Assembly (NCBI RefSeq): GCF_035515275.1
Contig: NZ_DATJBQ010000069.1
Span: 1 to 21,801 of the forward strand
DNA length: 21,801 nucleotides
Direction of reading: 5' to 3'
DNA from: Pusillimonas sp035515275
Lineage (GTDB): Bacteria; Pseudomonadota; Gammaproteobacteria; Burkholderiales; Burkholderiaceae_B
Below, piece after piece: positions 8,322 to 15,990 of this stretch. Position 1 is the first letter of the stretch. The number at the start of each line of letters is the position of its first letter. The position numbers and the translations under genes were made by a program. The notes below the pieces were generated by a model. The model worked only from the letters and a program-made list of their open reading frames with translations, did not search any database and was not told where the DNA came from.

Positions 8322-8356
8322 GTTCAGACTCCTGGAATCCTGTTGACCGGCTCGCC

Positions 8357-8896
8357 TTAGGCGGCCAGCGTATCGCGCATGCGGACCAGCCGGGCCCGCA
8401 CAGAAGTATCGAGTACTTGGTCGCCGACCACCACGCGCACCCCACCGATAAGATCGGGGTCAACGCTGACGACCGGCTTGAGTTTGAGGCCGAATTTCTT
8501 CTCGAGAGCGGCGACGAGATCCTGGACCTGAGCGTCGGACAACGCAAAAGCACTGGTGATCTCGGCAAGCGCAGTGCCTTCGAGCTTGTTCTTCAGTAGG
8601 TCGAACTGCTGGGCAATTTCGGGCAGAACCAGCATGCGGTCGTTCTCGATCAGCAATTCGATGAAGTTGCGAGCCGTTGCCGAAACGGGAGTTTTGACCA
8701 GCCCTGTAAACAGATCAAAACGTTGTGCGTTGTTCAGGCGCGGATCGGTAAGCGCCTCGCGTACGTCGTGTAGCTGTGTCAATGCGGCGAGCCCGGAAAG
8801 CAGCTCGGACCAGGACTCCAGATTTGCACCTTCGCTCTGGGCCGCCTGAAACAGCGCTTCGGCGTAGGGTCTTGCGATAGTCGATAGTTCAGCCAT
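8357..8896 (-). CDS. atpH: F1Fo ATP synthase subunit delta
   Basis: Delta sits on top of the alpha/beta hexamer and joins it to the peripheral stalk b subunits. The 179-residue product matches the family length and begins MAELSTIARPYAEALFQAAQ, a typical N-terminal helix. The conserved NFIELLIENDRM segment lies in the middle, and the C-terminal KKFGLKLKPVVSVDPDLIGG(V) region is clear. It starts 15 bases after the atpF stop, fitting tight operon coupling. Confidence 0.96.
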   Translation of the reverse strand: MAELSTIARPYAEALFQAAQSEGANLESWSELLSGLAALTQLHDVREALTDPRLNNAQRFDLFTGLVKTPVSATARNFIELLIENDRMLVLPEIAQQFDLLKNKLEGTALAEITSAFALSDAQVQDLVAALEKKFGLKLKPVVSVDPDLIGGVRVVVGDQVLDTSVRARLVRMRDTLAA

Positions 8897-8911
8897 TGCC
8901 TGCCCTGATGA

Positions 8912-9382
8912 TTACAGTTGTGCCTTGAGCTGGTTCAACAGCTCGGCGTGTGCTTGCGCATCGACCTCGCGCTGGAGAATCTGCTCGGCGCCCTTGACGG
9001 CCAGAACAGCCACGTCGGCACGAAGACCGTCGCGAGCACGCTGAACCTCTTGGGCGGCATCTTGCTTGGCTTGCGCAAGAATACGAGCCTTCTCGGCCTC
9101 GGCTTCGCGGCGAGCCTCGTCGATAATGCCGGCGGCCTGCTTCTCGGCCTCGAGCATGCGAGAATGATTTTCAGTTTTGGCCGCAGCTTCGATCACATTG
9201 ATGCGCGCTTGTGCCTGGGCAAGGTCGGCCTTGCCCTTGTCGGCGGCCGCTAGGCCGTCGGCGATCTTCTGACGGCGATCGTCCATTGCTTTCGTCAGTG
9301 GAGGCCATACGAATTTCATCGTAAACCAGCCCAATACGAAAAACACGATCATCTGAAAAAAGAGAGTCGCGTTTAAATTCAC
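8912..9382 (-). CDS. atpF: F1Fo ATP synthase subunit b
   Basis: Subunit b is the dimeric peripheral stalk, anchored in the membrane by one N-terminal helix. The 156-residue product begins MNLNATLFFQMIVFFVLGWF, a single hydrophobic segment ending before KFVWPPLTKAMDDRRQKI. A long Ala/Glu/Lys-rich coiled coil follows to the C-terminus. The start is GTG at 9382 with AAAGGGA upstream. Length and layout match b of betaproteobacteria. The 128-base gap back to atpE is long for this operon. Confidence 0.96.
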   Translation of the reverse strand: MNLNATLFFQMIVFFVLGWFTMKFVWPPLTKAMDDRRQKIADGLAAADKGKADLAQAQARINVIEAAAKTENHSRMLEAEKQAAGIIDEARREAEAEKARILAQAKQDAAQEVQRARDGLRADVAVLAVKGAEQILQREVDAQAHAELLNQLKAQL

Positions 9383-9487
9383 GGTCGTTTCCCTTTAACA
9401 CCACCTGTGCCACACAGCCGGGCTGCCTGACACTATGTCCAAGCCGTTGTCAGCGCCCCGCACACGAGGCACCGCAACGACTGCTTA

Positions 9488-9502
9488 CCTGCCGAATGCA
9501 GG
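9488..9502 (-). other. Small hairpin just downstream of atpE
   Basis: CCTGC (9488-9492) and GCAGG (9498-9502) form a short perfect stem with a 5-base loop, 8 bases past the atpE stop. A 3' stem-loop at this place could protect the abundant atpE message. It is short, and its role is inferred only from position. Confidence 0.3.
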
Positions 9503-9510
9503 ATTTTCGC

Positions 9511-9753
9511 TTATCCGACGAAGGGGTTGGCGAAGGCGAACAGCATGGCAATACCAACGCCGATCAGGAACGCCGCGTCGATCAGGCCGGCCAGCAGGAA
9601 CATCTTGGTTTGCAGGGCGTTCATCAGCTCGGGCTGACGAGCCGAAGCTTCGAGGTACTTGCCACCCATGAGAGCGATACCGATACTGGCGCCGAATGCA
9701 CCCAATCCAACAATAAGACCGCAAGCCAGAGCAACGAAAGCAACGTTGGTCAT
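9511..9753 (-). CDS. atpE: F1Fo ATP synthase subunit c (proteolipid)
   Basis: Subunit c forms the membrane rotor ring that carries protons. The 80-residue product is two hydrophobic helices joined by the conserved polar loop ARQPE (R39, Q40, P41). The ion-binding carboxylate is Asp59 in LLAGLIDAAF; I see no Na+-type Gln/Ser-Thr ligand set, so proton coupling is expected. The start ATG at 9753 has a perfect AAGGAG five bases upstream and a T-rich leader before that, fitting the high translation needed for about ten copies per enzyme. Confidence 0.98.
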   Translation of the reverse strand: MTNVAFVALACGLIVGLGAFGASIGIALMGGKYLEASARQPELMNALQTKMFLLAGLIDAAFLIGVGIAMLFAFANPFVG

Positions 9754-9800
9754 AACAACTCCTTGGTTAAAAACCTGGTAATCAAAAAGTCAAAAAAGAA
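9754..9800 (-). promoter_or_regulatory. U-rich translation initiation region of atpE
   Basis: On the minus strand the leader has T-rich runs (CTTTTTTGACTTTTTG, then GGTTTTTAACC) directly before the AAGGAG site (9759-9764). In E. coli a U-rich stretch upstream of atpE is known to enhance its translation. The layout here is the same, although the sequence differs. The activity is inferred from that analogy. Confidence 0.5.
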
Positions 9801-9865
9801 AGCTTCTTTGCAAGAAAACCTTGCGCCCCGGCCGAGACGAACACCACCCCCGGACCGGAATTTGA

Positions 9866-10750
9866 TCAATGGTCTTCGTGAGCCAGACCCACATATACGA
9901 GGGAAAGCATCATGAAGATATAAGCCTGCAACAGGACGATGAGGATGTGGAAAATAGCCCACACCGACCCTGCCAGCACGTGACCGATACCCAAGCCAAG
10001 GCTTGTACCATTAAATCCGGCCCATGCACCGCCCAGCAGGGCGATAAGCATGAATAGCAATTCGCCGGCAAACATGTTGCCGAACAACCGCATTCCCAGC
10101 GACACCGTTTTGGCGGCGTACTCCATGAGGTTCAAAAGCAGATTGAAGGGAACCAGTAACAGACCGACGGGACCACTTGCGTGGAAGGGGGCGGTAAACA
10201 GGCCTTTGACGAAGCCGCCGCCGCCTTTGATCTTGATGCCGTACCAGATGGTAAGAACAAGCACACCCAGGGACATGCCCATGGGCACGTTCAGGTCGGC
10301 CGTCGGAAGAATGCGGTGATAGTAAAGAGGGTCGCCGTGTTCGGTGGCCAGACCCAATTGAATGAAGATCCAGCCGAGCAGGTCGACGGGGACCAGGTCG
10401 AGGACGTTCATGAGAACGACCCACAGGAAAATGGTAAGCGCCAGGGGGGCAACGAAACGACGACTGGCCTCGCTGGGGATAATGGACTTGGCCTCGTCGG
10501 CAACCATGCCGACCAGCATTTCAACACCCATTTGAAAACGGCCCGGCACACCGGCAGTGGCCGACTTGGCGGCACGCCACAACACGAATATAACGATCAG
10601 GCCCATGAAAACGGACCAGAAGAGCGAGTCGTAGTTGATGACGTTGAAGTCGGCGATTGCAGACTGCTTTTCGCCCAGACTATTCAAGTGAACCAAGTGA
10701 TGCTGAATATACTCAGACTGTGGCGATGACGCGTTGCTAGCAGCAGCCAT
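9866..10750 (-). CDS. atpB: F1Fo ATP synthase subunit a
   Basis: Subunit a is the stator channel of Fo that passes protons to the c-ring. The 294-residue product is strongly hydrophobic, with five or more membrane helices. The diagnostic motif is GMRLFGNMFAGELLF, holding the essential arginine; the last helices end in QAYIFMMLSLVYVGLAHEDH, typical of the family. The N-terminus (SEYIQHHLVHL) fits betaproteobacterial AtpB. It lies 85 bases after atpI and 112 bases before atpE. Confidence 0.97.
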   Translation of the reverse strand: MAAASNASSPQSEYIQHHLVHLNSLGEKQSAIADFNVINYDSLFWSVFMGLIVIFVLWRAAKSATAGVPGRFQMGVEMLVGMVADEAKSIIPSEASRRFVAPLALTIFLWVVLMNVLDLVPVDLLGWIFIQLGLATEHGDPLYYHRILPTADLNVPMGMSLGVLVLTIWYGIKIKGGGGFVKGLFTAPFHASGPVGLLLVPFNLLLNLMEYAAKTVSLGMRLFGNMFAGELLFMLIALLGGAWAGFNGTSLGLGIGHVLAGSVWAIFHILIVLLQAYIFMMLSLVYVGLAHEDH

Positions 10751-10835
10751 TGGAACCCTACCCTGTAAACTGATAACAAAGACGCGCCGATAAAAAACGC
10801 CGCGCCCGAAAATTTTTAGCCCTACGACCTACAAG

Positions 10836-11285
10836 TTACGGCAAGCGGCGAAACGCCAGCAACAGCACATAACCCTTTAACACGCATACCAACCCAAACA
10901 CCAGGGCCGGCCATACCAACCACTCGTGACCCAAATACGCGGCCAATGCCAAAAGCAGCACCGCCGAACCCAGCTTGATGAATTCACCCACAAAAAAGGT
11001 GAACGCACTGGCCTGCTTGGCGCTTATCAACCCCATGAGCAGCCGCATGGCAAAAAGCGCATTGGGTATAAAGTAGGCGCCCGCCCCGATAAGGGCCGAA
11101 ACACCCGCAGCAACACCAGCCACCAGCCACGAAACCAACGCCGCCAGCAAACCCATAAAGGCCTGCGCTGCCAAGGCATGAAGCAGACCTTTGCCTGCCT
11201 TGTACCGCAGCCGCTCGCGATCAGCGTCGCTAAGCACGATGGCGACTTGTTCGGCTTTGCCCGCCGGGGCAGTAGTTTTGCCCAT
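10836..11285 (-). CDS. atpI: ATP synthase subunit I
   Basis: AtpI is a small membrane protein made from the first gene of many atp operons; it is thought to help c-ring assembly or cation supply and is not essential in E. coli. The product has a charged N-terminus (about residues 1-35) and four hydrophobic helices, including LIGAGAYFIPNALFAMRLL, which is typical. I chose ATG at 11285 (149 residues); GTG at 11294 would add three residues, and neither has a clear Shine-Dalgarno site. A promoter lies about 35 bases upstream, so this is the operon's first gene. Confidence 0.85.
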   Translation of the reverse strand: MGKTTAPAGKAEQVAIVLSDADRERLRYKAGKGLLHALAAQAFMGLLAALVSWLVAGVAAGVSALIGAGAYFIPNALFAMRLLMGLISAKQASAFTFFVGEFIKLGSAVLLLALAAYLGHEWLVWPALVFGLVCVLKGYVLLLAFRRLP

Positions 11286-11320
11286 AAAGGCCACTTATGC
11301 GTGTTGCGTCAAACTCGTAG

Positions 11321-11350
11321 AGTATAACTTTATTTTTTGTCAGTAAGCAA
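11321..11350 (-). promoter_or_regulatory. Sigma70-like promoter of the atp operon
   Basis: On the minus strand TTGCTT (complement of 11345-11350) and TATACT (complement of 11321-11326) are separated by 18 bases and set in an AT-rich stretch. A transcript would start near 11314, giving a short leader before atpI. It is the best promoter-like pair in the window and sits where the operon promoter is needed. Confidence 0.6.
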
Positions 11351-11524
11351 ATTGTCAGGTGGGCAAACAACACTGCCCCGAACATTGCTCGAATCGCTTG
11401 CCTGCGGCGGGAAATATGCTGGAAAGGCGCGCAGGCCATGGCTTTTGCAATGGCAGCGAGTACTGCAACGCGGGACCACGACACGCGGCGCGATGCTGCG
11501 TCGCGAACACCGAAGCCGCCGGCT

Positions 11525-11532
11525 GGGGGGGG
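11525..11532. repeat. G8 homopolymer between echA and atpI
   Basis: Eight consecutive G on the plus strand (C8 on the coding strand of both flanking genes) lie about 40 bases past the echA stop codon and about 175 bases upstream of the atp -35 box. Such tracts are prone to slippage. Here it lies outside any gene I call. Confidence 0.6.
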
Positions 11533-11571
11533 TATTAAGCACACCCTTGGCGGCAACTTCGGCATCGGGCA

Positions 11572-12348
11572 TCAGCGATGCTTGAAGTTTGCCTCGCGTT
11601 TTTCGATAAACGCCGCCATGCCCTCTTTCTGGTCTTCGGTCGAAAACAAGGCGTGGAAATTGCGGCGCTCGGCCAACATTCCCTGATCAAGCGGCATCTC
11701 GTAGGCCCGGTTGATGCACTCCTTGGCCATCATGACAGACACCAACGACTTTGAAGCAATGACCCCGGCCACTTCTAGCGCTTCGTCCAGCAACCGGTCG
11801 GCCGCCACCACCCGCGACACCAGGCCCGCACGTTCGGCCTCTTCGGCGTTGATCATGCGGGCGGTCAGCACCATGTCCATGGCCTTGGCTTTGCCCACGG
11901 CACGCGGCAGGCGCTGCGTGCCGCCAAAACCCGGAATAATGCCCAGATTGATTTCCGGCTGACCAAAACGAGCATTGTCGGCAGCGATAATGAAGTCGCA
12001 CTGCATGGCAAGCTCGCACCCACCGCCCAACGCATAACCTGACACGGCGGCAATAATGGGTTTGCGAATGCGACGCAGCGATTCCCAGTTGTGCCCCAGA
12101 TAATCTTGCTTATAGACGTCGGCATACGACCAGTCTTTCATGGCGGCAATGTCGGCACCGGCAGCAAAGGCCTTTTCGCCACCGGTCAGCACAATGGCGC
12201 CAATGCCGTCGTCGGCATCAAACGCCCGCAAGGCCGCCGCCAGCTCGTCAACCACCTGATTGTTCAACGCGTTCAGTACCTTGGGTCGATTCAGGGTAAT
12301 AAGACCCACCCTTCCGTGGGTTTCGATCTTTACCAGTGGTTCGGTCAT
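11572..12348 (-). CDS. Enoyl-CoA hydratase (crotonase family)
   Basis: This enzyme adds water across the 2,3 double bond of enoyl-CoA esters, in fatty-acid or aromatic-acid breakdown. ATG at 12348 is preceded by GGAG, giving 258 residues, the usual length for short-chain hydratases; a longer frame to 12393 lacks support. Both catalytic glutamates are in place: Glu112 in ALGGGCELAM and Glu132 in FGQPEINLG. The oxyanion-hole segments are AGADI (63-67) and GGG (108-110). Having both acids argues for a true hydratase over an isomerase or decarboxylase of the same fold. It is divergent from the M61 peptidase. The physiological substrate cannot be read from the sequence. Confidence 0.92.
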   Translation of the reverse strand: MTEPLVKIETHGRVGLITLNRPKVLNALNNQVVDELAAALRAFDADDGIGAIVLTGGEKAFAAGADIAAMKDWSYADVYKQDYLGHNWESLRRIRKPIIAAVSGYALGGGCELAMQCDFIIAADNARFGQPEINLGIIPGFGGTQRLPRAVGKAKAMDMVLTARMINAEEAERAGLVSRVVAADRLLDEALEVAGVIASKSLVSVMMAKECINRAYEMPLDQGMLAERRNFHALFSTEDQKEGMAAFIEKREANFKHR

Positions 12349-12364
12349 GCCGTCTCCTGCACAG

Positions 12365-12373
12365 TAATATAAG
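12365..12373. promoter_or_regulatory. Shared AT-rich -10-like element between echA and the M61 peptidase gene
   Basis: TAATATAAG is the only AT-rich block in the 28-base gap. It reads as TAATAT or TATAAG on the plus strand and TATATT on the minus strand, so it could serve as the -10 of either gene. For the plus-strand gene a start point about 7 bases on would fall at or near the ATG. No strong -35 was seen on either side. Confidence 0.35.
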
Positions 12374-12376
12374 AGG

Positions 12377-14143
12377 ATGAAAATAGAACCCATACTTTAC
12401 AGCCTAACGCCCGTCGACCCTGCCGGGCATCGCTTCCGTGTTGAACTGCGCATTGCCCTGCCCAACCCCGCCGGCCAAGAACTGACCCTGCCCGCCTGGA
12501 TTCCAGGAAGCTATTTGGTACGCGACTTTTCGCGCCAGATTGAAACGATCAACGCGCGTAGCGGCAGCAAGCCTGTTGCCGTGCGAAAAACCGGCAACCA
12601 TAGCTGGCAGTGCGACCCTTGCTCGGGGGCCCTGCAGATTGAGTACACCGTTTATGCCTGGGATCTTTCCGTGCGCGGCGCCCACCTTGACGAAACGCAC
12701 GCGTTCTTCAACGGCACCAGCGTGTTTCTATTGCCCACCGGCCACGAACAAGCGCCCTGCCTGCTGCACTTGCATCCGCCCGCACACGCCCGCAACTGGA
12801 AGGTATACACCAGCCTTCCGGCTGCAAAGGGCCGTGCGGCAGCCGCAAAACGGCACGGCTTCGGCCTGTACTGCGCCCCCAACTACGACGCCCTGATCGA
12901 CCATCCAGTAGAAATGGGCACGCCTCAGGTGGCGCGCTTCACCGCCCACGGTGCCGAACACGAGCTGGTGTTTACCGGCGTATTGCCCAACCTTGACCTA
13001 AAGCGCATTACCGCCGACGTTAAAAAAATATGCGAAGCCCAGATCGCCCTGTTCGAGCCCGACACCCTGAAGGCGCCGTTTCTTGATTCGTCCGATCGCT
13101 ATGTATTCATGACCATGGTAGTGGGCGACGGCTACGGCGGGCTTGAGCATCGCGCATCGACCGCACTCATGGCCTCGCGCCTCGACCTGCCCACCGTCGG
13201 ACGCGCCGACGCCGGCGATGCCTACGAGAACTTCCTGGGCCTGGTCAGCCACGAGTACTTCCACACCTGGAACGTCAAGCGAATCAAGCCCGCGGTGTTC
13301 GCACCTTACGATCTGTCGCGCGAAAATCACACCCAATTGCTTTGGGTCTTTGAAGGCTTCACGTCGTACTACGACGACCTGATGCTGATGCGCTCGGGTG
13401 TCATCTCCCAAAAAGCCTACCTGGCTCGCCTGGCCAAAACCATTTCGGCCGTGCAGCGCGGCGGAGGCCGCTACAAGCAGTCTGTGGCCGAGAGCTCGTT
13501 CGACGCCTGGACGCGTTACTACAAACAAGACGAGAACTCACCCAACGCGCTGGTCAGCTACTACGCCAAAGGCTCGCTGGTTGCGGCTGGGCTCGACATG
13601 CTGATCCGTCGCGAAAGCGAAGGCGAACAGTCGCTGGACGACGTCATGCGCCTGATGTGGGCACGCTATGGTCGCGAGTTCTACCAAGGCGACGGCAAAG
13701 GCCTGCAAGAAGACGCAATGCCCGGGCTGGTACTTGAAGCCACGGGGGTCGATGCTGCAGATTTCATCGCTCGCTACGCCTACGGCACCGAAGACGTGCC
13801 ACTGGAAGCTTTGCTGGCATCGCAAGGTATCTCGTTAAGCTGGAAAGCGGCTTCCGACAAGCCCACACTCGATGTACGCACGCGCACGGTGCAAAGCGAA
13901 GTGCAGCTTGCCACCGTGTACGAAGGCGGCGTCGGGCACAAGGCGGGGCTTTCGGCAGGCGATATCGTGGTGGCGGTGAACGGCCTGCGTGTTACGCGTG
14001 ACGCGAACCTGGAGCAACTGCTGGCCGGCTATCAGCCGGGCCAGAGCGTGAGCATTCATGTGTTCCGGCGTGACGAGCTGCGCATGTTCGACGCAGTACT
14101 TGCCGCCCCTGCGCATACCGAGTGCGTGCTGTCAGTGGAATAG
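12377..14143 (+). CDS. M61-family metallopeptidase with C-terminal PDZ domain
   Basis: M61 peptidases (glycyl aminopeptidase type) are zinc enzymes; bacterial members usually carry a PDZ domain. The 588-residue product has the zinc motif HEYFH at 292-296 in SHEYFHTWNVKRIKP and the third-ligand Glu326 in FEGFTSYYDD. Residues 1-170 form the N-terminal beta domain with the family's PAWIPGSYLVRDFSR segment. A PDZ domain lies at about 490-575 (GGVGHKAGLSAGDIVVAVNG). The ATG at 12377 matches where homologues start; AAGAGG lies immediately before it with no spacer, so it is not a usual ribosome site. I see no clear signal peptide, so the location is uncertain. It is divergent from echA. Confidence 0.93.
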   Translation: MKIEPILYSLTPVDPAGHRFRVELRIALPNPAGQELTLPAWIPGSYLVRDFSRQIETINARSGSKPVAVRKTGNHSWQCDPCSGALQIEYTVYAWDLSVRGAHLDETHAFFNGTSVFLLPTGHEQAPCLLHLHPPAHARNWKVYTSLPAAKGRAAAAKRHGFGLYCAPNYDALIDHPVEMGTPQVARFTAHGAEHELVFTGVLPNLDLKRITADVKKICEAQIALFEPDTLKAPFLDSSDRYVFMTMVVGDGYGGLEHRASTALMASRLDLPTVGRADAGDAYENFLGLVSHEYFHTWNVKRIKPAVFAPYDLSRENHTQLLWVFEGFTSYYDDLMLMRSGVISQKAYLARLAKTISAVQRGGGRYKQSVAESSFDAWTRYYKQDENSPNALVSYYAKGSLVAAGLDMLIRRESEGEQSLDDVMRLMWARYGREFYQGDGKGLQEDAMPGLVLEATGVDAADFIARYAYGTEDVPLEALLASQGISLSWKAASDKPTLDVRTRTVQSEVQLATVYEGGVGHKAGLSAGDIVVAVNGLRVTRDANLEQLLAGYQPGQSVSIHVFRRDELRMFDAVLAAPAHTECVLSVE

Positions 14144-14167
14144 CCCCGGCCGCGCCTGGCCGGAGCT
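14142..14167. terminator. Hairpin between convergent M61 and LysR genes
   Basis: CCGGCC (14146-14151) pairs with GGCCGG (14158-14163) around a 6-base loop, and outer AGC/GCT adds three pairs after a mismatch. It fills the whole 22-base gap between the two stop codons and could serve both directions. No T run follows on either strand. Confidence 0.4.
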
Positions 14168-15077
14168 AAACCCCCTGCGTCGCCTGCGACTGCGCTATAT
14201 ACCCACGCAACTCTTCTCGAAATAACTGAGCCGCCGGAGAAAGCGCCCGGCGGCTCAGTTGAAACACACAGGTTTGACGACGCAGCACAGGCGTTCCCAT
14301 GGGACGAAACACCAAGCCCGATGCCCCCGGCACGTACTGCGAGTTTGTGGGGAGTATCGACGAGCCCAGCCGATTACGCACCATGGCCAACACCGTGGTA
14401 TGAAACGAAGCCTCGTGTATTTTGTTGGGCCGAAGCTTTAGCAAGGCAAGGTGTCGGTCAATGTCTTGTCTTAACGGGCTGCTGCGCGATAGGGCAATGA
14501 AGGGTTCCTTGCATAACTGGGCCCACGGCACGGTTTTACGTTTACCCAAAGGATTGTCCTTGTGCAACACAGCCACATAGTGGTCAGCAAATAAAGGAGT
14601 TTCCTGGATTTCGTCATGTGAATCGAGCTTGGTTCCTACGCCCATATCCACGTCGTCGTTAAGTATCGACTGATAGATATCCTGTTCGGCGACGTCACGC
14701 AGTTGCAGCTTGATGCCCGGATAGCGGTCGTAGAACTGCCGCATGAACGGGGTGATCAGTATCGCCGACAGCACGGTTCCGCTGGCCACCGTAACCCGGC
14801 CGCGTCGGTAAGCAGCATAATCGCCGGCTTGCTCCACCGTGGTCTGAATATCGCCCAGCACGCGGCGGGCCATGCCCAAAAGCTCTCGGCCGGCGTCCGT
14901 CAGCTCGACCATGCGGGTATGGCGGTTAAACACCTTGACACCCACTTCATGCTCCAGGTCGCGTATCAACATGCTTAGCGCAGCCTGAGTGATGTGGATA
15001 TGCGCCGCTGCACGTGTGTATTGCCCGTGCTCTGCAACAGCAACAAATGCGCGCAACTGCCGGATGGTGACGTTCAT
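14166..15077 (-). CDS. LysR-family transcriptional regulator
   Basis: The 303-residue product has the standard length for LysR regulators. The N-terminal winged helix-turn-helix is clear: residues 1-60, with AVAEHGQYTRAAAHIHITQ then AALSMLIRDLEHEVGVKVF. The periplasmic-binding-like effector domain covers about 90-295 (VASGTVLSAILITPFM and so on). It is transcribed away from the dehydrogenase-oxygenase operon with a 145-base shared leader, the classic layout of a LysR activator that controls its divergent neighbour in response to a pathway compound. The inducer cannot be read from the sequence. Confidence 0.93.
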   Translation of the reverse strand: MNVTIRQLRAFVAVAEHGQYTRAAAHIHITQAALSMLIRDLEHEVGVKVFNRHTRMVELTDAGRELLGMARRVLGDIQTTVEQAGDYAAYRRGRVTVASGTVLSAILITPFMRQFYDRYPGIKLQLRDVAEQDIYQSILNDDVDMGVGTKLDSHDEIQETPLFADHYVAVLHKDNPLGKRKTVPWAQLCKEPFIALSRSSPLRQDIDRHLALLKLRPNKIHEASFHTTVLAMVRNRLGSSILPTNSQYVPGASGLVFRPMGTPVLRRQTCVFQLSRRALSPAAQLFREELRGYIAQSQATQGV

Positions 15078-15222
15078 GGCTCGCCAATATATAAGAATTT
15101 CTTAAAAATTAATAAGATAAATCGAATTGTACTTACTAATTTGCTGCGGTTAAATGGCCGGAAAACGACGGAGCACCAAAGGCCCGCGCGTTCTTATAAC
15201 GATAATTCAGGAGCAGACTCAA
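15078..15222. promoter_or_regulatory. Divergent LysR/dehydrogenase control region
   Basis: This AT-rich gap holds nested inverted repeats on the LysR side: TAAGAA-T-TTCTTA (15092-15104), and TTCTTA (15099-15104) facing TAAGAT (15113-15118) across 8 bases. They are the best candidates for a LysR-type operator. A weak promoter pair for the plus strand is TTGTAC (15127-15132) and TTAAAT (15150-15155), 17 bases apart. The dehydrogenase ribosome site AGGAG lies near 15210. The sites are inferred from symmetry and position only. Confidence 0.45.
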
Positions 15223-15978
15223 ATGGGGCAGACCTTCAAAGGTAAAACGGTGATTGTGACAGGCGCCGGCGGACAAATCGGCATGGCATATTGCGACGCG
15301 CTTATCCAGAAAGGCGCCAACCTGGTCATGGCCGACTTGGGCGATCTGTCGGCACAGGCCGACCAGTACAAAAGCCAAGGGGCAAATGCCATCGCCGTAC
15401 AGGTCGATGTCGCTGACGAAGCCTCGACCCAGGCGATGGCGCAGTCGGCGATCGATGCTTACGGACGCATCGACGGCATCATCAACAACGCCGGCTTTTT
15501 TAGAAACTGCACCTTCGGCTCGTTCATGGACATTCCCGCCGACGAATGGGACCGCTGCTTTGCCATCAACGTGCGCGGCCTGTGGCAATGCTGCAAAGCC
15601 GTGGTGCCACAAATGCAAAAACAAGGGTCAGGAAAAATCGTCAACATTTCCTCCAACACACCCTACAAAGGGGTTCCTAACTTTTTGCACTATGTATCCT
15701 CAAAGGCGGCGATCATTGGGCTTTCACGCTCGATGGCGCGCGAAGTGGGCGCGCACAACATACAAGTCAATACCTTGTGCCCTGATTTGATTCCCGATGC
15801 CGACATCGAAGCCAGGCAAGGCACGCAAGCCGACGTACGTACCGTGGCCGGACGTTGTCTGCAGCGCACCCAGACCCCTAAAGACATGGTGGGCGCAGCG
15901 CTATTCCTGTTGGACGAAGGCTCAGATTTCATTACCGGACAAAGCTTGCTGGTTAACGGCGGCGCATACTTTCTATAG
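15223..15978 (+). CDS. Short-chain dehydrogenase/reductase (SDR, likely NAD-dependent)
   Basis: This enzyme oxidises an alcohol or diol, or reduces a ketone, with a nicotinamide cofactor. ATG at 15223 has AGGAG upstream; the open frame extends further but without support. The 251-residue product has the classical SDR length. Its motifs are TGAGGQIG (13-20), NNAG (88-91), Asn116, Ser143/Ser144, and YVSSK with Tyr157 and Lys161. Asp38 at the end of the second strand favours NAD over NADP. It is the first gene of the operon; the next gene's ribosome site overlaps its stop codon. In Rieske pathways such SDRs often oxidise the hydroxylated product, which is the likely role here. The substrate is unknown. 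Confidence 0.92.
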   Translation: MGQTFKGKTVIVTGAGGQIGMAYCDALIQKGANLVMADLGDLSAQADQYKSQGANAIAVQVDVADEASTQAMAQSAIDAYGRIDGIINNAGFFRNCTFGSFMDIPADEWDRCFAINVRGLWQCCKAVVPQMQKQGSGKIVNISSNTPYKGVPNFLHYVSSKAAIIGLSRSMAREVGAHNIQVNTLCPDLIPDADIEARQGTQADVRTVAGRCLQRTQTPKDMVGAALFLLDEGSDFITGQSLLVNGGAYFL

Positions 15979-15990
15979 GAGGACCGGGTC

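Noticed and set aside
11230..11565. A 111-codon minus-strand frame in front of atpI
   Set aside because: It spans the promoter and the G8 tract, overlaps atpI out of frame and has no domain; treated as chance.
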